This document shows, piece after piece, positions 9,828-18,975 of a DNA stretch of 64,000 nucleotides. The position numbers and the translations under genes are program-made. Positions within the stretch are counted from its first letter, which is position 1, and the number at the start of each line of letters is the position of its first letter. Origin of the DNA: Klebsiella sp. BIGb0138 (GTDB lineage Bacteria; Pseudomonadota; Gammaproteobacteria; Enterobacterales; Enterobacteriaceae). Under the pieces are notes generated by a model, which saw only the letters and a list, made by a program, of their open reading frames with translations, was not told where the DNA came from and ran no database searches. The DNA lies in assembly GCF_004342285.1 (NCBI RefSeq), contig NZ_SMCV01000006.1, forward strand, positions 62,001 to 126,000, in the 5' to 3' direction.

Positions 9828-10364
9828 TTACTCGTCCAGCAGAACCACTTTGCCGACGTATGGCAAATGGCGATAGCGCTGAGCGTAGTCAATACCGTAG
9901 CCCACCACGAACTCATCCGGGATCGCAAAGCCGACAAATTCCACCGGCACGTTCACTTCACGGCGGCTCGGCTTATCCAGCAGCGTACAGATAGCCAGTG
10001 ATTTGGGTTCACGCAGGCTGAGGATCTCGCGCACTTTCGACAGCGTGTTGCCGGAATCGATAATGTCTTCCACAATCAATACATCTTTACCGCGGATGTC
10101 TTCGTCCAGGTCTTTGAGGATTTTAACATCGCGGGTGGTCGACATGCCGCTGCCGTAGCTGGAGGCGGTCATAAAATCGACTTCATGCGGCACCTGGACT
10201 TCACGGCACAGATCGGCCATAAACATAAATGAGCCGCGCAGCAGCCCGACCAGCACCATCTCGCTGCCGCTGTCTTTGTAGCATTCGTTGATTTGACGAC
10301 CCAGTTCGGCGATACGCGCTTTGATCTCGGCTTCCGGGATCATCACTTCTACAGTATGTTTCAT
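9828..10364 (-). CDS. hpt: Hypoxanthine phosphoribosyltransferase
   Basis: Hpt salvages hypoxanthine (and guanine weakly) with PRPP to form IMP. The PRPP-binding loop [14 protein letters not shown] is clear. The ATG at 10364 (MKHTVEVM) gives 178 residues, the family length; an upstream in-frame reading to 10433 adds an implausible N-terminus. It is divergent from gcd and shares its control region. Confidence 0.96.
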   Translation of the reverse strand: MKHTVEVMIPEAEIKARIAELGRQINECYKDSGSEMVLVGLLRGSFMFMADLCREVQVPHEVDFMTASSYGSGMSTTRDVKILKDLDEDIRGKDVLIVEDIIDSGNTLSKVREILSLREPKSLAICTLLDKPSRREVNVPVEFVGFAIPDEFVVGYGIDYAQRYRHLPYVGKVVLLDE

Positions 10365-10440
10365 TAAACTAACCACTTGATTCTTAATATAAATCATCAA
10401 CGTCTCTGCCATCGCACCGACGTTGACCAGCAAGCTAACC

Positions 10441-10446
10441 AGTATA
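10441..10446 (-). promoter_or_regulatory. Candidate hpt promoter (extended -10)
   Basis: On the minus strand, TATACT preceded by TGG forms an extended -10 element with no good -35. Transcription would begin near 10434, placing the CRP site centre about 65 bases upstream, on the side expected for activation. Confidence 0.45.
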
Positions 10447-10491
10447 CCAGTAAAAAGAAATATACGATGCAGGGAATAATAAAGCCCATTT

Positions 10492-10507
10492 TGTGATTCC
10501 GATCACA
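10492..10507. promoter_or_regulatory. CRP-cAMP binding site between hpt and gcd
   Basis: TGTGATTCCGATCACA matches the CRP consensus TGTGA-N6-TCACA exactly. A gcd -10 hexamer TATAAT lies at 10520-10525, so the site overlaps the gcd -35 region. In E. coli cAMP is reported to affect hpt and gcd oppositely through overlapping elements; this geometry fits repression of gcd. Confidence 0.8.
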
Positions 10508-10519
10508 CTTGTTAAATCC

Positions 10520-10525
10520 TATAAT
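10520..10525 (+). promoter_or_regulatory. Candidate gcd -10 element
   Basis: A perfect TATAAT lies about 40 bases before the gcd ATG. The -35 position is occupied by the CRP site and has no good consensus, consistent with a regulated promoter. Confidence 0.5.
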
Positions 10526-10567
10526 TAATTGCATTTCAAAAATTAACAAACAACCGAGTGTCTTTCT

Positions 10568-12958
10568 ATGGCAGAAACAAAATCTCAACAATCACGGCTT
10601 CTCGTGACGCTGACAGCTCTCTTTGCGGCGTTCTGCGGCCTGTATCTTCTCATTGGCGGGGTATGGCTGGTCGCGATTGGCGGCTCCTGGTACTACCCTA
10701 TCGCAGGCCTGGTGATGCTGGGCGTCACCGTGATGTTGTGGCGCGGCAAACGTTCAGCGCTGTGGCTCTACGCCGCACTGCTGCTCGCCACCATGATCTG
10801 GGGCGTCTGGGAAGTCGGCTTTGACTTCTGGGCGCTGACCCCGCGTAGCGATATCCTGGTGTTCTTCGGCATCTGGCTGATCCTGCCCTTTGTCTGGCGA
10901 CGCCTGCCGATCCCATCGGGCGGCGCGGTAGCCGGGCTGGTTGTGGCGCTGCTGATCAGCGGCGGTATCCTGACCTGGGCTGGCTTTAACGATCCGCAGG
11001 AAGTCAACGGCACCCTGAGCGCCGATGCGACGCCGGCGGCACCGATTTCTGCCGTAGCCGATGGCGACTGGCCGGCATACGGCCGTAACCAGGAAGGACA
11101 ACGTTACTCGCCGCTAAAGCAAATCAACGCCGATAACGTGAAAAACCTGAAGGAAGCGTGGGTATTCCGTACCGGCGACCTGAAGCAGCCGAACGATCCG
11201 GGTGAAATCACCAACGAAGTGACGCCGATTAAAGTCGGCAACATGCTGTACCTGTGTACCGCTCACCAGCGTCTGTTCGCGCTTGATGCGGCCACCGGGA
11301 AAGAGAAATGGCACTTTGATCCGCAGCTGAATGCGGATCCGTCCTTCCAGCACGTGACCTGCCGTGGCGTCTCTTATCACGAAGCGAAAGCGGATAACGC
11401 GCCGGCTGACGTTGTCGCCAACTGCCCGCGCCGGATTATTCTGCCGGTCAACGATGGTCGCCTGTTCGCCATTAACGCCGACAACGGTCAGCTGTGCGAA
11501 TCCTTTGCCAACAAAGGTATTCTCAATCTGCAGACCAACATGCCGGTTACCACGCCGGGGATGTATGAACCGACATCGCCGCCGATTATTACCGACACCA
11601 CCATTATCATCGCCGGTGCGGTCACCGATAACTTCTCTACCCGCGAGCCGTCAGGCGTCATTCGTGGCTTCGATGTCAACACCGGTAAACTGCTGTGGGT
11701 GTTCGATCCGGGCGCGAAAGATCCTAACGCCATTCCGGGCGATGAACATCACTTCACGCTGAACTCGCCTAACTCCTGGGCGCCGGCGGCCTATGATGCG
11801 AAGCTGGACCTGGTGTACCTGCCGATGGGCGTGACCACTCCGGATATCTGGGGCGGCAACCGCACGCCGGAACAGGAACGCTACGCCAGCTCGATCGTGG
11901 CGCTGAACGCCACCACCGGTAAACTGGCATGGAGCTATCAGACCGTTCACCACGATCTGTGGGACATGGATATGCCGTCTCAGCCGACGCTGGCGGATAT
12001 CGAGGTCAACGGTAAAACCGTGCCGGTCATCTACGCGCCGGCGAAAACCGGGAATATCTTCGTCCTCGATCGTCGTAACGGCGAGCTGGTGGTTCCGGCG
12101 CCGGAAAAACCGGTTCCGCAGGGCGCAGCGAAAGGCGATTACGTCGCCAAAACTCAGCCGTTCTCCGACCTGAGCTTCCGTCCGAAGAAAGATCTGACCG
12201 GCGCCGATATGTGGGGCGCCACGATGTTCGATCAGCTGGTGTGCCGCGTGATCTTCCATCAGCTGCGTTATGAAGGCATCTTCACTCCGCCGTCAGAACA
12301 GGGCACCCTGGTCTTCCCGGGTAACCTGGGGATGTTTGAGTGGGGCGGTATTTCCGTCGACCCGAACCGTCAGGTGGCGATTGCCAACCCGATGGCGCTG
12401 CCGTTTGTCTCCAAACTGATCCCGCGCGGCCCGGGCAACCCGATGGAACCGCCGAAAGATGCGAAAGGTTCCGGTACCGAATCCGGCATCCAGCCGCAGT
12501 ATGGCGTACCGTTCGGCGTGACCCTCAACGCCTTCCTGTCGCCGTTTGGTCTGCCGTGCAAACAGCCTGCCTGGGGTTACATCTCCGCGCTGGATCTGAA
12601 AACCAACGAAGTCGTGTGGAAAAAACGTATCGGTACGCCGCAGGATAGCCTGCCGTTCCCGATGCCTGTCCAGCTGCCGTTTAACCTTGGTATGCCGATG
12701 CTGGGTGGCCCGATCTCCACCGCGGGTAACGTGCTGTTCATTGGCGCCACCGCCGATAACTACCTGCGCGCTTACAATATGAGCAACGGTGAAAAACTGT
12801 GGCAGGCCCGCCTGCCAGCGGGCGGCCAGGCAACGCCGATGACCTATGAAGTGAATGGCAAACAGTATGTTGTCATCGCCGCCGGCGGTCACGGTTCGTT
12901 TGGCACCAAAATGGGCGACTATATTGTCGCTTACGCCCTGCCTGACGAAGCCAAATAA
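10568..12958 (+). CDS. gcd: Quinoprotein glucose dehydrogenase, membrane-bound, PQQ-dependent
   Basis: Gcd oxidises glucose to gluconolactone on the periplasmic side and passes electrons to ubiquinone. The first ~150 residues hold five hydrophobic segments; the rest is the PQQ beta-propeller domain, with the WPAYGRNQEGQRYSPL entry and repeated tryptophan-docking motifs such as GKLAWSYQTVHHDLWDMD. The 796-residue length equals E. coli Gcd. Unlike E. coli, many Klebsiella make PQQ themselves; no pqq genes are in this window. The start has little ribosome-binding sequence. Confidence 0.96.
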   Translation: MAETKSQQSRLLVTLTALFAAFCGLYLLIGGVWLVAIGGSWYYPIAGLVMLGVTVMLWRGKRSALWLYAALLLATMIWGVWEVGFDFWALTPRSDILVFFGIWLILPFVWRRLPIPSGGAVAGLVVALLISGGILTWAGFNDPQEVNGTLSADATPAAPISAVADGDWPAYGRNQEGQRYSPLKQINADNVKNLKEAWVFRTGDLKQPNDPGEITNEVTPIKVGNMLYLCTAHQRLFALDAATGKEKWHFDPQLNADPSFQHVTCRGVSYHEAKADNAPADVVANCPRRIILPVNDGRLFAINADNGQLCESFANKGILNLQTNMPVTTPGMYEPTSPPIITDTTIIIAGAVTDNFSTREPSGVIRGFDVNTGKLLWVFDPGAKDPNAIPGDEHHFTLNSPNSWAPAAYDAKLDLVYLPMGVTTPDIWGGNRTPEQERYASSIVALNATTGKLAWSYQTVHHDLWDMDMPSQPTLADIEVNGKTVPVIYAPAKTGNIFVLDRRNGELVVPAPEKPVPQGAAKGDYVAKTQPFSDLSFRPKKDLTGADMWGATMFDQLVCRVIFHQLRYEGIFTPPSEQGTLVFPGNLGMFEWGGISVDPNRQVAIANPMALPFVSKLIPRGPGNPMEPPKDAKGSGTESGIQPQYGVPFGVTLNAFLSPFGLPCKQPAWGYISALDLKTNEVVWKKRIGTPQDSLPFPMPVQLPFNLGMPMLGGPISTAGNVLFIGATADNYLRAYNMSNGEKLWQARLPAGGQATPMTYEVNGKQYVVIAAGGHGSFGTKMGDYIVAYALPDEAK

Positions 12959-12985
12959 GCGGTGCAGTAAAACGACAGTCACAAC

Positions 12986-13013
12986 AAAAGGCCCGGTGAG
13001 AACCGGGCCTTTT
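12986..13013 (+). terminator. Bidirectional terminator between gcd and cueO
   Basis: AAAAGGCCCGGT, loop GAGA and ACCGGGCCTTTT form a perfect 12-bp stem with A and T tracts on both sides. It can end gcd on the plus strand and cueO on the minus strand. Confidence 0.85.
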
Positions 13014-13071
13014 CTTTTGCGGAAGGCGAAATAAAATAAGCGCCGTAGTCTCCTTCCTGCGCCGCATCAGA

Positions 13072-14673
13072 TTAAACCGTAAAGCCGAGCATCATCCCGG
13101 TGTCCTCATGTTCCAGCAGGTGGCAGTGCGCCATGTAGGCATACTCTTTCGCTGCCTCATGCTCGAACTTCACCAGTACTTCACTGACCCCGCCATCGAC
13201 CCGCACGGTATCCTTCCATCCGCTACGATGCGCGGCAGGCGCTGCGCCATTTTCCGACAGAATGCGGAACTGGGTGCCGTGAATATGGAACGGGTGTAGC
13301 ATCATGTCGCCTTTGCCGGAGATGACCCAACGCTCGTATTGCCCTCTTGCCGCAGCGAACATCGGCAGATTCATATCAAAGGCTTTGCCATTGATCCGGT
13401 TGGCGTTATGGAAATCGAAACCCGCGGCGCCGTGGTTCATCTGCCCCATCGCGCCGTGATCCATATGACTCATCTCGCCATGATTCATCTGCCCCATATC
13501 GCCCATCTTGCCATCGCTCATCATCCTGCCATGGTCCATGCCGGACATCGCCTGGTCACCGTATTTCTGCATCAGAGCCTGCATTCCCATCATATCGAGC
13601 ATCGGGTCCATAGAGAGCTGAAGCGTGCGCTGGGTCAGCCCGTCCAGAGACGGCAGCGCCGGTATCTCGACCAGGGTATCCAGCAGCTTGCCGGAGGCCT
13701 GAATGGTCAACGGCTGAATGCGTAATACCGGCTGGGGTTGGTCAAACGGCGCAATCGCCATCCCCATCTGGCTCACCGGCAGGGTGATCAGGTCGAAAGC
13801 TTTGCCGTCGCTGGTATCGATCAGCACTTCAAAGCGTTCGCCCATTAACATCGGCAGTTCACTCACCTTCACCGGTTCGGCAAGCAGGCCGCCGTCGCTG
13901 GCCACCACGTACATCGGTCGGTTGTCACTGGTGGAAAAATTCAGCGAACGGGCGTTGCAGCCGTTAAGTAAACGCAAACGCAGCCAGCCGCGCGGGGCGG
14001 CATGTTCCGGATAGAGCGCGCCGTTCGCCAGCAGCGTATCGCCAAACCAGCCGACGGCGGCGCTCATGATGTCGAGCTGGTAGTCGATCTCTCCGCCGGC
14101 GGTGAAACGCTTATCCTGCACAATCACCGGTATATCATCGATTCCCCACTGTTTCGGCAGCAGCAGCTGTTCGCTCCGCTCGTCAGAAATCAGCACCAGG
14201 CCCGCCAGCCCCATGGCCACCTGACGACCGGTTTTGCCGTGTTGATGCGGGTGAAACCAGCAGGTGGCGGCCCGCTGGCTGGGGGTAAAGTTCACGCTGC
14301 GGGAAGCGCCTGGCGCAATGATCCCCTGCGGCCCGCCGTCGACCTCACCCGGCACCTCCAACCCATGCCAGTGTACGGTGGTCTCTTCGCTCAGACGGTT
14401 ATGGATATCCACGGTCACCGCCTCCCCTTTTTTGAGCTTCAGGGCGGGGCCCAGCAGACTTCCGTTATAACCCCAGGTGGTGGCCTGGTGGGGACCAAAC
14501 TGGGTCTTCCCGGCCTGGATGGTTAAGGTGATGCGATTACGCGCGTCGGCGGTGAGAAGATCGGGCACCGGCAGTGCCGGACGACTGGCGGCAAAAGCCG
14601 AACGGCTCCACAACGGCAGAGCGCTAAATACGCTGGCCGCAGCGGTTAACTTGATGAATTCACGACGTTGCAT
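13072..14673 (-). CDS. cueO: Multicopper oxidase CueO
   Basis: CueO is a periplasmic cuprous oxidase for copper tolerance. The N-terminus is a Tat signal (RREFIK, then a hydrophobic stretch ending AFA). Copper ligands appear as TVHWHG (99-104), WFHPHQHG (139-146), HPFHIHG (460-466) and [13 protein letters not shown] (516-528). A methionine-rich insert at about 355-413 carries 17 methionines and two copies of [12 protein letters not shown] before ATG 14673 sets the start, giving 533 residues; E. coli CueO has 516. The in-frame reading upstream of this ATG would hide the Tat signal. Confidence 0.96.
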   Translation of the reverse strand: MQRREFIKLTAAASVFSALPLWSRSAFAASRPALPVPDLLTADARNRITLTIQAGKTQFGPHQATTWGYNGSLLGPALKLKKGEAVTVDIHNRLSEETTVHWHGLEVPGEVDGGPQGIIAPGASRSVNFTPSQRAATCWFHPHQHGKTGRQVAMGLAGLVLISDERSEQLLLPKQWGIDDIPVIVQDKRFTAGGEIDYQLDIMSAAVGWFGDTLLANGALYPEHAAPRGWLRLRLLNGCNARSLNFSTSDNRPMYVVASDGGLLAEPVKVSELPMLMGERFEVLIDTSDGKAFDLITLPVSQMGMAIAPFDQPQPVLRIQPLTIQASGKLLDTLVEIPALPSLDGLTQRTLQLSMDPMLDMMGMQALMQKYGDQAMSGMDHGRMMSDGKMGDMGQMNHGEMSHMDHGAMGQMNHGAAGFDFHNANRINGKAFDMNLPMFAAARGQYERWVISGKGDMMLHPFHIHGTQFRILSENGAAPAAHRSGWKDTVRVDGGVSEVLVKFEHEAAKEYAYMAHCHLLEHEDTGMMLGFTV

Positions 14674-14714
14674 TTTCACATCCTTTTCGTCTGCGGGTGA
14701 ACATTTGAGCTTAA

Positions 14715-14735
14715 ACCTTCCCCCTGGCGGAAGGT
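14715..14735 (-). promoter_or_regulatory. CueR-type operator/promoter of cueO
   Basis: A 21-bp dyad, ACCTTCC-N7-GGAAGGT, lies 42 bases before the cueO start. On the minus strand it sits between -35 TTGACC and -10 TAAGCT with a 19-bp spacer. The long spacer and dyad are hallmarks of MerR-family control, and the half-sites match E. coli CueR targets such as the copA promoter. Confidence 0.85.
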
Positions 14736-14818
14736 CAAGCAGAAGAGTAAGAATAAAGCTCTGCGTAGTGTAAAGAAGTATGCTAACGTTGAGCGTCCGT
14801 GATTCAATGGTAAAAAAA

Positions 14819-15166
14819 ATGAAGACGCTTTTCAGAACAATAGTGCTCGGCAGCCTGCTTGCTCTATCCGCCAATAGCTATGCGTTAAGCGAGTCCGAAG
14901 CGGAAGATATGGCTGATTTAACGGCGGTATTTGTCTTTCTGAAAAACGACTGCGGTTACCAGAACCTACCCAATACCCAAATTCGCCGCGCGCTGGTGTT
15001 CTTTGCGCAACAGAACCAGTGGGACCTGAGCAACTACGACAGCTTCAATATGAAAGCGCTCGGTGAAGACAGCTACCGCGATCTCAGCGGCATCAAAATC
15101 CCGACCACTAAAAAGTGTAAGGCCCTGGCCCGCGATTCACTCAGTCTGCTCGCCTACGTTAAATAG
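14819..15166 (+). CDS. yacC: YacC, PulS/OutS-like pilotin-family protein
   Basis: This small exported protein of 115 residues has a signal peptide ([22 protein letters not shown]) and two cysteines (KNDCGY and KKCKAL) able to form a disulfide. It resembles the PulS/OutS pilotins that guide type II secretin assembly, but it has no lipobox, so it is probably soluble and periplasmic. Its function in E. coli is not defined. I chose the ATG at 14819 by match to the E. coli N-terminus; an upstream in-frame ATG at 14780 lacks support. It is divergent from cueO. Confidence 0.88.
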   Translation: MKTLFRTIVLGSLLALSANSYALSESEAEDMADLTAVFVFLKNDCGYQNLPNTQIRRALVFFAQQNQWDLSNYDSFNMKALGEDSYRDLSGIKIPTTKKCKALARDSLSLLAYVK

Positions 15167-15187
15167 CGCGTCTTTCAATCCGTTGCC

Positions 15188-15224
15188 ATGACATCCCCGC
15201 CGCCCGTCGCCGGCGGTTGGTCAT
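15188..15224 (+). terminator. Hairpin downstream of yacC
   Basis: CCGCCG (15197-15202) pairs with CGGCGG (15211-15216) and an outer ATGAC (15188-15192) with GTCAT (15220-15224), separated by small internal loops. It lies just after yacC but lacks a T run. Confidence 0.4.
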
Positions 15225-15377
15225 ACTTCAGCCCCCGGCGTGGCTCGATTCCCGGTATCCGGCTCTCCCTGCACGAACGACTGAAATATCCGCCGTGCAT
15301 CATCATCTATAGTTGGCTATGATGTTGCGCTCGTTTTTTACGCGTGTAACGGATGTTAACAAAGGAGGAATCCGCCT

Positions 15378-16247
15378 GTGGCCGATAGCAATCTGTGGCA
15401 TGAAACCCTGCACGACCATTTTGGTCAGTATCTGGCAGTGGATAATGTGCTGTATCACGAGAAGACCGATCACCAGGATTTGATCATTTTTGAGAACGCC
15501 GCCTTTGGCCGTGTCATGGCGCTGGACGGAGTGGTACAAACCACCGAGCGCGATGAATTTATCTATCATGAAATGATGACCCACGTTCCGCTGATGGCCC
15601 ACGGTGAGGCGAAACATGTGCTGATCATCGGCGGTGGTGACGGCGCCATGCTGCGTGAAGTCTCCCGTCACAGCAGCGTCGAAACTATCACGATGGTCGA
15701 AATCGACGCCGGCGTGGTCTCGTTCTGCCGTCAGTATCTGCCCAACCATAATGCGGGCGCCTATGACGATCCGCGTTTTACCCTGGTCATTGACGATGGC
15801 GTCAATTTTGTTAACCAGACGACGCAAACGTTTGACGTGATCATCTCCGACTGTACCGATCCCATCGGCCCCGGAGAGAGTCTGTTCACGTCTGCCTTTT
15901 ATGCCGGCTGTAAACGCTGCCTGAACCCAGGCGGAATCTTCGTTGCTCAGAACGGCGTCTGCTTCCTGCAGCAGAATGAGGCCATCGATAGCCACCGTAA
16001 GCTCAGCCACTATTTCAGCGACGTCAGCTTCTACCAGGCGGCGATCCCCACCTATTATGGCGGGATTATGACCTTCGCATGGGCCAGCGATAACGACGCG
16101 TTGCGCCATTTGTCCAATGAGATTATCCAGGCGCGTTTTCACAAAGCGAACCTGAAGTGCCGTTATTACAATCCGGCCATTCACACGGCGGCCTTCGCCC
16201 TACCGCAGTATCTGCAGGACGCGCTGTCCGCCAGTGACCTTAAGTAA
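15378..16247 (+). CDS. speE: Spermidine synthase
   Basis: SpeE transfers aminopropyl from decarboxylated S-adenosylmethionine to putrescine. The nucleotide-binding [14 protein letters not shown] and the catalytic-loop [13 protein letters not shown] are present. The start is GTG at 15378, preceded by a strong AAAGGAGG. The length is 289 residues. It is followed by speD after 14 bases, so substrate and product enzymes form one operon. Confidence 0.97.
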   Translation: MADSNLWHETLHDHFGQYLAVDNVLYHEKTDHQDLIIFENAAFGRVMALDGVVQTTERDEFIYHEMMTHVPLMAHGEAKHVLIIGGGDGAMLREVSRHSSVETITMVEIDAGVVSFCRQYLPNHNAGAYDDPRFTLVIDDGVNFVNQTTQTFDVIISDCTDPIGPGESLFTSAFYAGCKRCLNPGGIFVAQNGVCFLQQNEAIDSHRKLSHYFSDVSFYQAAIPTYYGGIMTFAWASDNDALRHLSNEIIQARFHKANLKCRYYNPAIHTAAFALPQYLQDALSASDLK

Positions 16248-16261
16248 GGGGGTGACCTAAA

Positions 16262-17056
16262 TTGAAAAAATTGAAGCTGCATGGCTTTAACAACCTGACC
16301 AAAAGCCTGAGTTTTTGTATTTACGATATCTGCTATGCCAAAACCGCAGAGGAGCGCGATGGTTACATCGCCTATATCGACGAACTCTATAACGCCAACC
16401 GTCTGACCGAGATTTTGTCGGAAACCTGCTCAATTATCGGCGCCAACATTCTGAACATCGCCCGCCAGGATTATGAGCCGCAGGGCGCCAGCGTCACCAT
16501 TCTGGTCAGCGAAGAACCCATTGACCCGCAGCTTATCGACCAGACCGAACACCCTGGGCCGCTGCCGGAAGCCGTGGTCGCCCATCTCGATAAAAGCCAT
16601 ATCTGCGTCCATACCTACCCGGAAAGCCACCCCGAGGGCGGGCTGTGTACCTTCCGCGCCGATATTGAAGTCTCCACCTGTGGAGTGATTTCACCGCTGA
16701 AGGCGCTGAACTACCTCATCCACCAGCTGGAATCCGATATTGTGACCATTGACTATCGCGTCCGTGGTTTCACCCGCGATATCAACGGGATGAAGCATTT
16801 TATCGACCATGAAATTAATTCAATACAGAACTTCATGTCCGATGACATCAAGGCGCTGTATGACATGGTGGATGTGAACGTCTATCAGGAAAATATCTTC
16901 CATACCAAGATGTTGCTTAAAGAGTTCGACCTTAAGCACTACATGTTCCACACCCGACCGGAAGAGTTAACCGAAGAAGAGCGGAAGGTCATTACCGACC
17001 TGCTCTGGAAAGAGATGCGCGAGATTTACTACGCCCGCAACATCCCCCATATCTAA
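16262..17056 (+). CDS. speD: S-adenosylmethionine decarboxylase proenzyme
   Basis: SpeD provides the decarboxylated S-adenosylmethionine used by SpeE. It is a pyruvoyl enzyme that cleaves itself between Lys111 and Ser112 ([20 protein letters not shown]). The start is TTG at 16262 (MKKLKLHGF), with GGGGTGA before it. The 264-residue length matches E. coli SpeD. Confidence 0.97.
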   Translation: MKKLKLHGFNNLTKSLSFCIYDICYAKTAEERDGYIAYIDELYNANRLTEILSETCSIIGANILNIARQDYEPQGASVTILVSEEPIDPQLIDQTEHPGPLPEAVVAHLDKSHICVHTYPESHPEGGLCTFRADIEVSTCGVISPLKALNYLIHQLESDIVTIDYRVRGFTRDINGMKHFIDHEINSIQNFMSDDIKALYDMVDVNVYQENIFHTKMLLKEFDLKHYMFHTRPEELTEEERKVITDLLWKEMREIYYARNIPHI

Positions 17057-17064
17057 GAAACACA

Positions 17065-17090
17065 ATCAGAGCCGCGACAGCGGCTCTGAT
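17065..17090 (+). terminator. Terminator hairpin after speD
   Basis: ATCAGAGCCG, loop CGACAG and CGGCTCTGAT form a perfect 10-bp stem between convergent speD and the DeoR-type regulator gene. There is no strong T tract on either side. Confidence 0.6.
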
Positions 17091-17101
17091 ACAGCTGAAC
17101 G

Positions 17102-17860
17102 TTATGCCTGGTGCAGCTGGCAAGGCAGTTTGCCGAGCTGCTCCTGCACCTGGGGCGCGAGACCCCGATCGGTGATGATATCGGTCAAACTGGCAAGCGG
17201 AGTAACACAAAACAGCGACCAGGCGCCATACTTGCTGCTGTCCGCTAACAGCACCCGGCGGCATGCATTCATCGCCAGATCCAGCTTTAACCCAGCCTTC
17301 TCTTCGGTTGGCGTGGTAATTCCCTTTTCCAGGCTCCACGAATTGCAGCTAATAAACGCGATATCCGGGTAAATACCGCGCAGCAGCTTACGACCGTGAT
17401 CGCCAATGCACGACTGGCTGCTGTCATCGATACGCCCCCCGATGATGGTTACTTCTATCTGTTTAAATTCAGAGAGAAACAGGGCGATGCGTAAATCGGA
17501 TGTAATCACTCGCAGCGGCAGCGAAGTCAGGTTACGCGCCAGCTCCAGCATCGTCGTCCCGGCATCCAGCACCACAGAATCACCGGCTTTAATCATTGAC
17601 AGAGCGAGTCGGGCAATAGCGCGCTTTTCCTGGAGATGCAGTAGTTGCTTTTCATTCGTCGTCGGCTGAGCCGGGATAAAGCGGTTAAGCGCCACACCGC
17701 CGTGGCTGCGATTAATGACGCCCTGCTCATCCAGCTTAATCAGGTCGCGCCGTATGGTCGCCGGCGAGGCATCAATAGCGCTAACAAGTTGTTCAACGGT
17801 GACCAGATTATGGCCTTTCAGATAGTCCAGAATCTGGTCTAATCGATTTTGTGACTTCAT
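17102..17860 (-). CDS. DeoR-family transcriptional regulator of the D-threonate-type cluster
   Basis: The N-terminal winged helix (residues ~15-55, [21 protein letters not shown] and NRSHGGV) and the DeoR sugar-phosphate sensor fold ([29 protein letters not shown]) are clear. ATG 17860 has AAAGG upstream; a GTG at 17878 is also in frame. It is the last gene of a minus-strand group with a PdxA2 dehydrogenase, a DUF1537 kinase and a permease, so it probably regulates them, with a phosphorylated sugar acid as ligand. The ligand is inference. Confidence 0.85.
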   Translation of the reverse strand: MKSQNRLDQILDYLKGHNLVTVEQLVSAIDASPATIRRDLIKLDEQGVINRSHGGVALNRFIPAQPTTNEKQLLHLQEKRAIARLALSMIKAGDSVVLDAGTTMLELARNLTSLPLRVITSDLRIALFLSEFKQIEVTIIGGRIDDSSQSCIGDHGRKLLRGIYPDIAFISCNSWSLEKGITTPTEEKAGLKLDLAMNACRRVLLADSSKYGAWSLFCVTPLASLTDIITDRGLAPQVQEQLGKLPCQLHQA

Positions 17861-17991
17861 ATACCTTTCATCTTTCACGTTGCAAGCCTGAATAACCCAC
17901 GCCAGCGCTTAACCAGCGCGGGTAACCGCCTCAGGCACCGCCGGATTGCCGCCTTGTGCAACCTGAATGAATCCGGATAACGCCCTGTAAA

Positions 17992-18975
17992 TTAAGCAAG
18001 CTGGCTGGCTAACTGGATAGAGATTGCCATGCTCTCAGACTTGGCTTTACCTGTCCAGGCAATATCAAACGCGGTGCCGTGATCGGCTGAGGTACGGATA
18101 AACGGCAGCCCGGCGGTAATATTGACGCCATCATAAAAGCCAAGAAGCTTCAATGGAATATGCCCCTGATCATGATACATCGCCACCACCATGTCGTACT
18201 GCCCCTCCCACGCCTGCAGAAAGACGGTATCCGGCGGGCAAGGACCATACACGGCGATTCCCTGCTGTTGCATCTGCGCAATCGCCGGGCCGACGATATT
18301 AATCTCTTCATCGCCAAAAAGACCGTTTTCACCGGCGTGGGGATTGACTCCAGCGACCGCAATACGTGGGGCGCTAAAACCGACGCGCCGCAGGAAAGTA
18401 TCGGCTAGCGAGATCACCGTTTTGATACGATCGCCGTTCAACGTATCGAGAAATTTACGCAGCGCAATATGCGTCGAAACATGTATCACCTTTAGCTTGT
18501 CGGTATACAGTACCATCGCGTAATCGCGGCTATCCGTCAGCCTGGCCAGTAGCTCCGTATGGCCCGGATACATATGCCCCGCCAGATGAAGAGCCTCTTT
18601 ATTCAGCGGCGCGGTAGCGATGGCCGACACCTCTCCCGCCAGCGCCATTTCAGTGGCACGTTTAACGCAGCGGTAAGCCAAATCCCCCGCCTGAGCCTGC
18701 ACCTTCCCCGGAATGAGCATGGCAGGCTCTTTCAGGGGCTCGTCAATGACGTTCACGATCCCTGGCGCGAAGTGCGCCTGAGAAACCTGCTTAATGGGTC
18801 GTAATTCTACGAGCGGCGTGATTCCGGATGCCTGTAGCCGCTGTAGCGTCTGTAAACATCCCACTACAACTGCCGGTGTGCCTGAAAGTTCACCTTCAGC
18901 CAGAGATTTGATAATGATTTCTGGCCCAATACCTGCCGGGTCGCCCATCGTGACGGCAATTACGTTATTTGTCAC
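17992..18975 (-). CDS. pdxA2: PdxA2-type 4-phospho-D-threonate/erythronate dehydrogenase
   Basis: This belongs to the PdxA family: MGDPAGIGPEI near the N-terminus, metal-ligand histidines in PGHTELLA, VSTHIALR and MYHDQGHIPLK. Its partnership with a DUF1537 kinase indicates the PdxA2 subfamily, which oxidises 4-phospho-D-threonate or erythronate to a keto acid that loses CO2 to give dihydroxyacetone phosphate, and not vitamin B6 synthesis. GTG at 18975 with GAGGAT before it gives 327 residues and an 11-base overlap with the kinase gene. A longer in-frame reading to 19029 is less likely. Confidence 0.88.
   Translation of the reverse strand: MTNNVIAVTMGDPAGIGPEIIIKSLAEGELSGTPAVVVGCLQTLQRLQASGITPLVELRPIKQVSQAHFAPGIVNVIDEPLKEPAMLIPGKVQAQAGDLAYRCVKRATEMALAGEVSAIATAPLNKEALHLAGHMYPGHTELLARLTDSRDYAMVLYTDKLKVIHVSTHIALRKFLDTLNGDRIKTVISLADTFLRRVGFSAPRIAVAGVNPHAGENGLFGDEEINIVGPAIAQMQQQGIAVYGPCPPDTVFLQAWEGQYDMVVAMYHDQGHIPLKLLGFYDGVNITAGLPFIRTSADHGTAFDIAWTGKAKSESMAISIQLASQLA

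Noticed and set aside
13072-14874. Longer CueO reading with 67 extra N-terminal residues
   Set aside because: It would run through the CueR-type promoter and hide the twin-arginine signal; the ATG at 14673 has a proper ribosome binding site.
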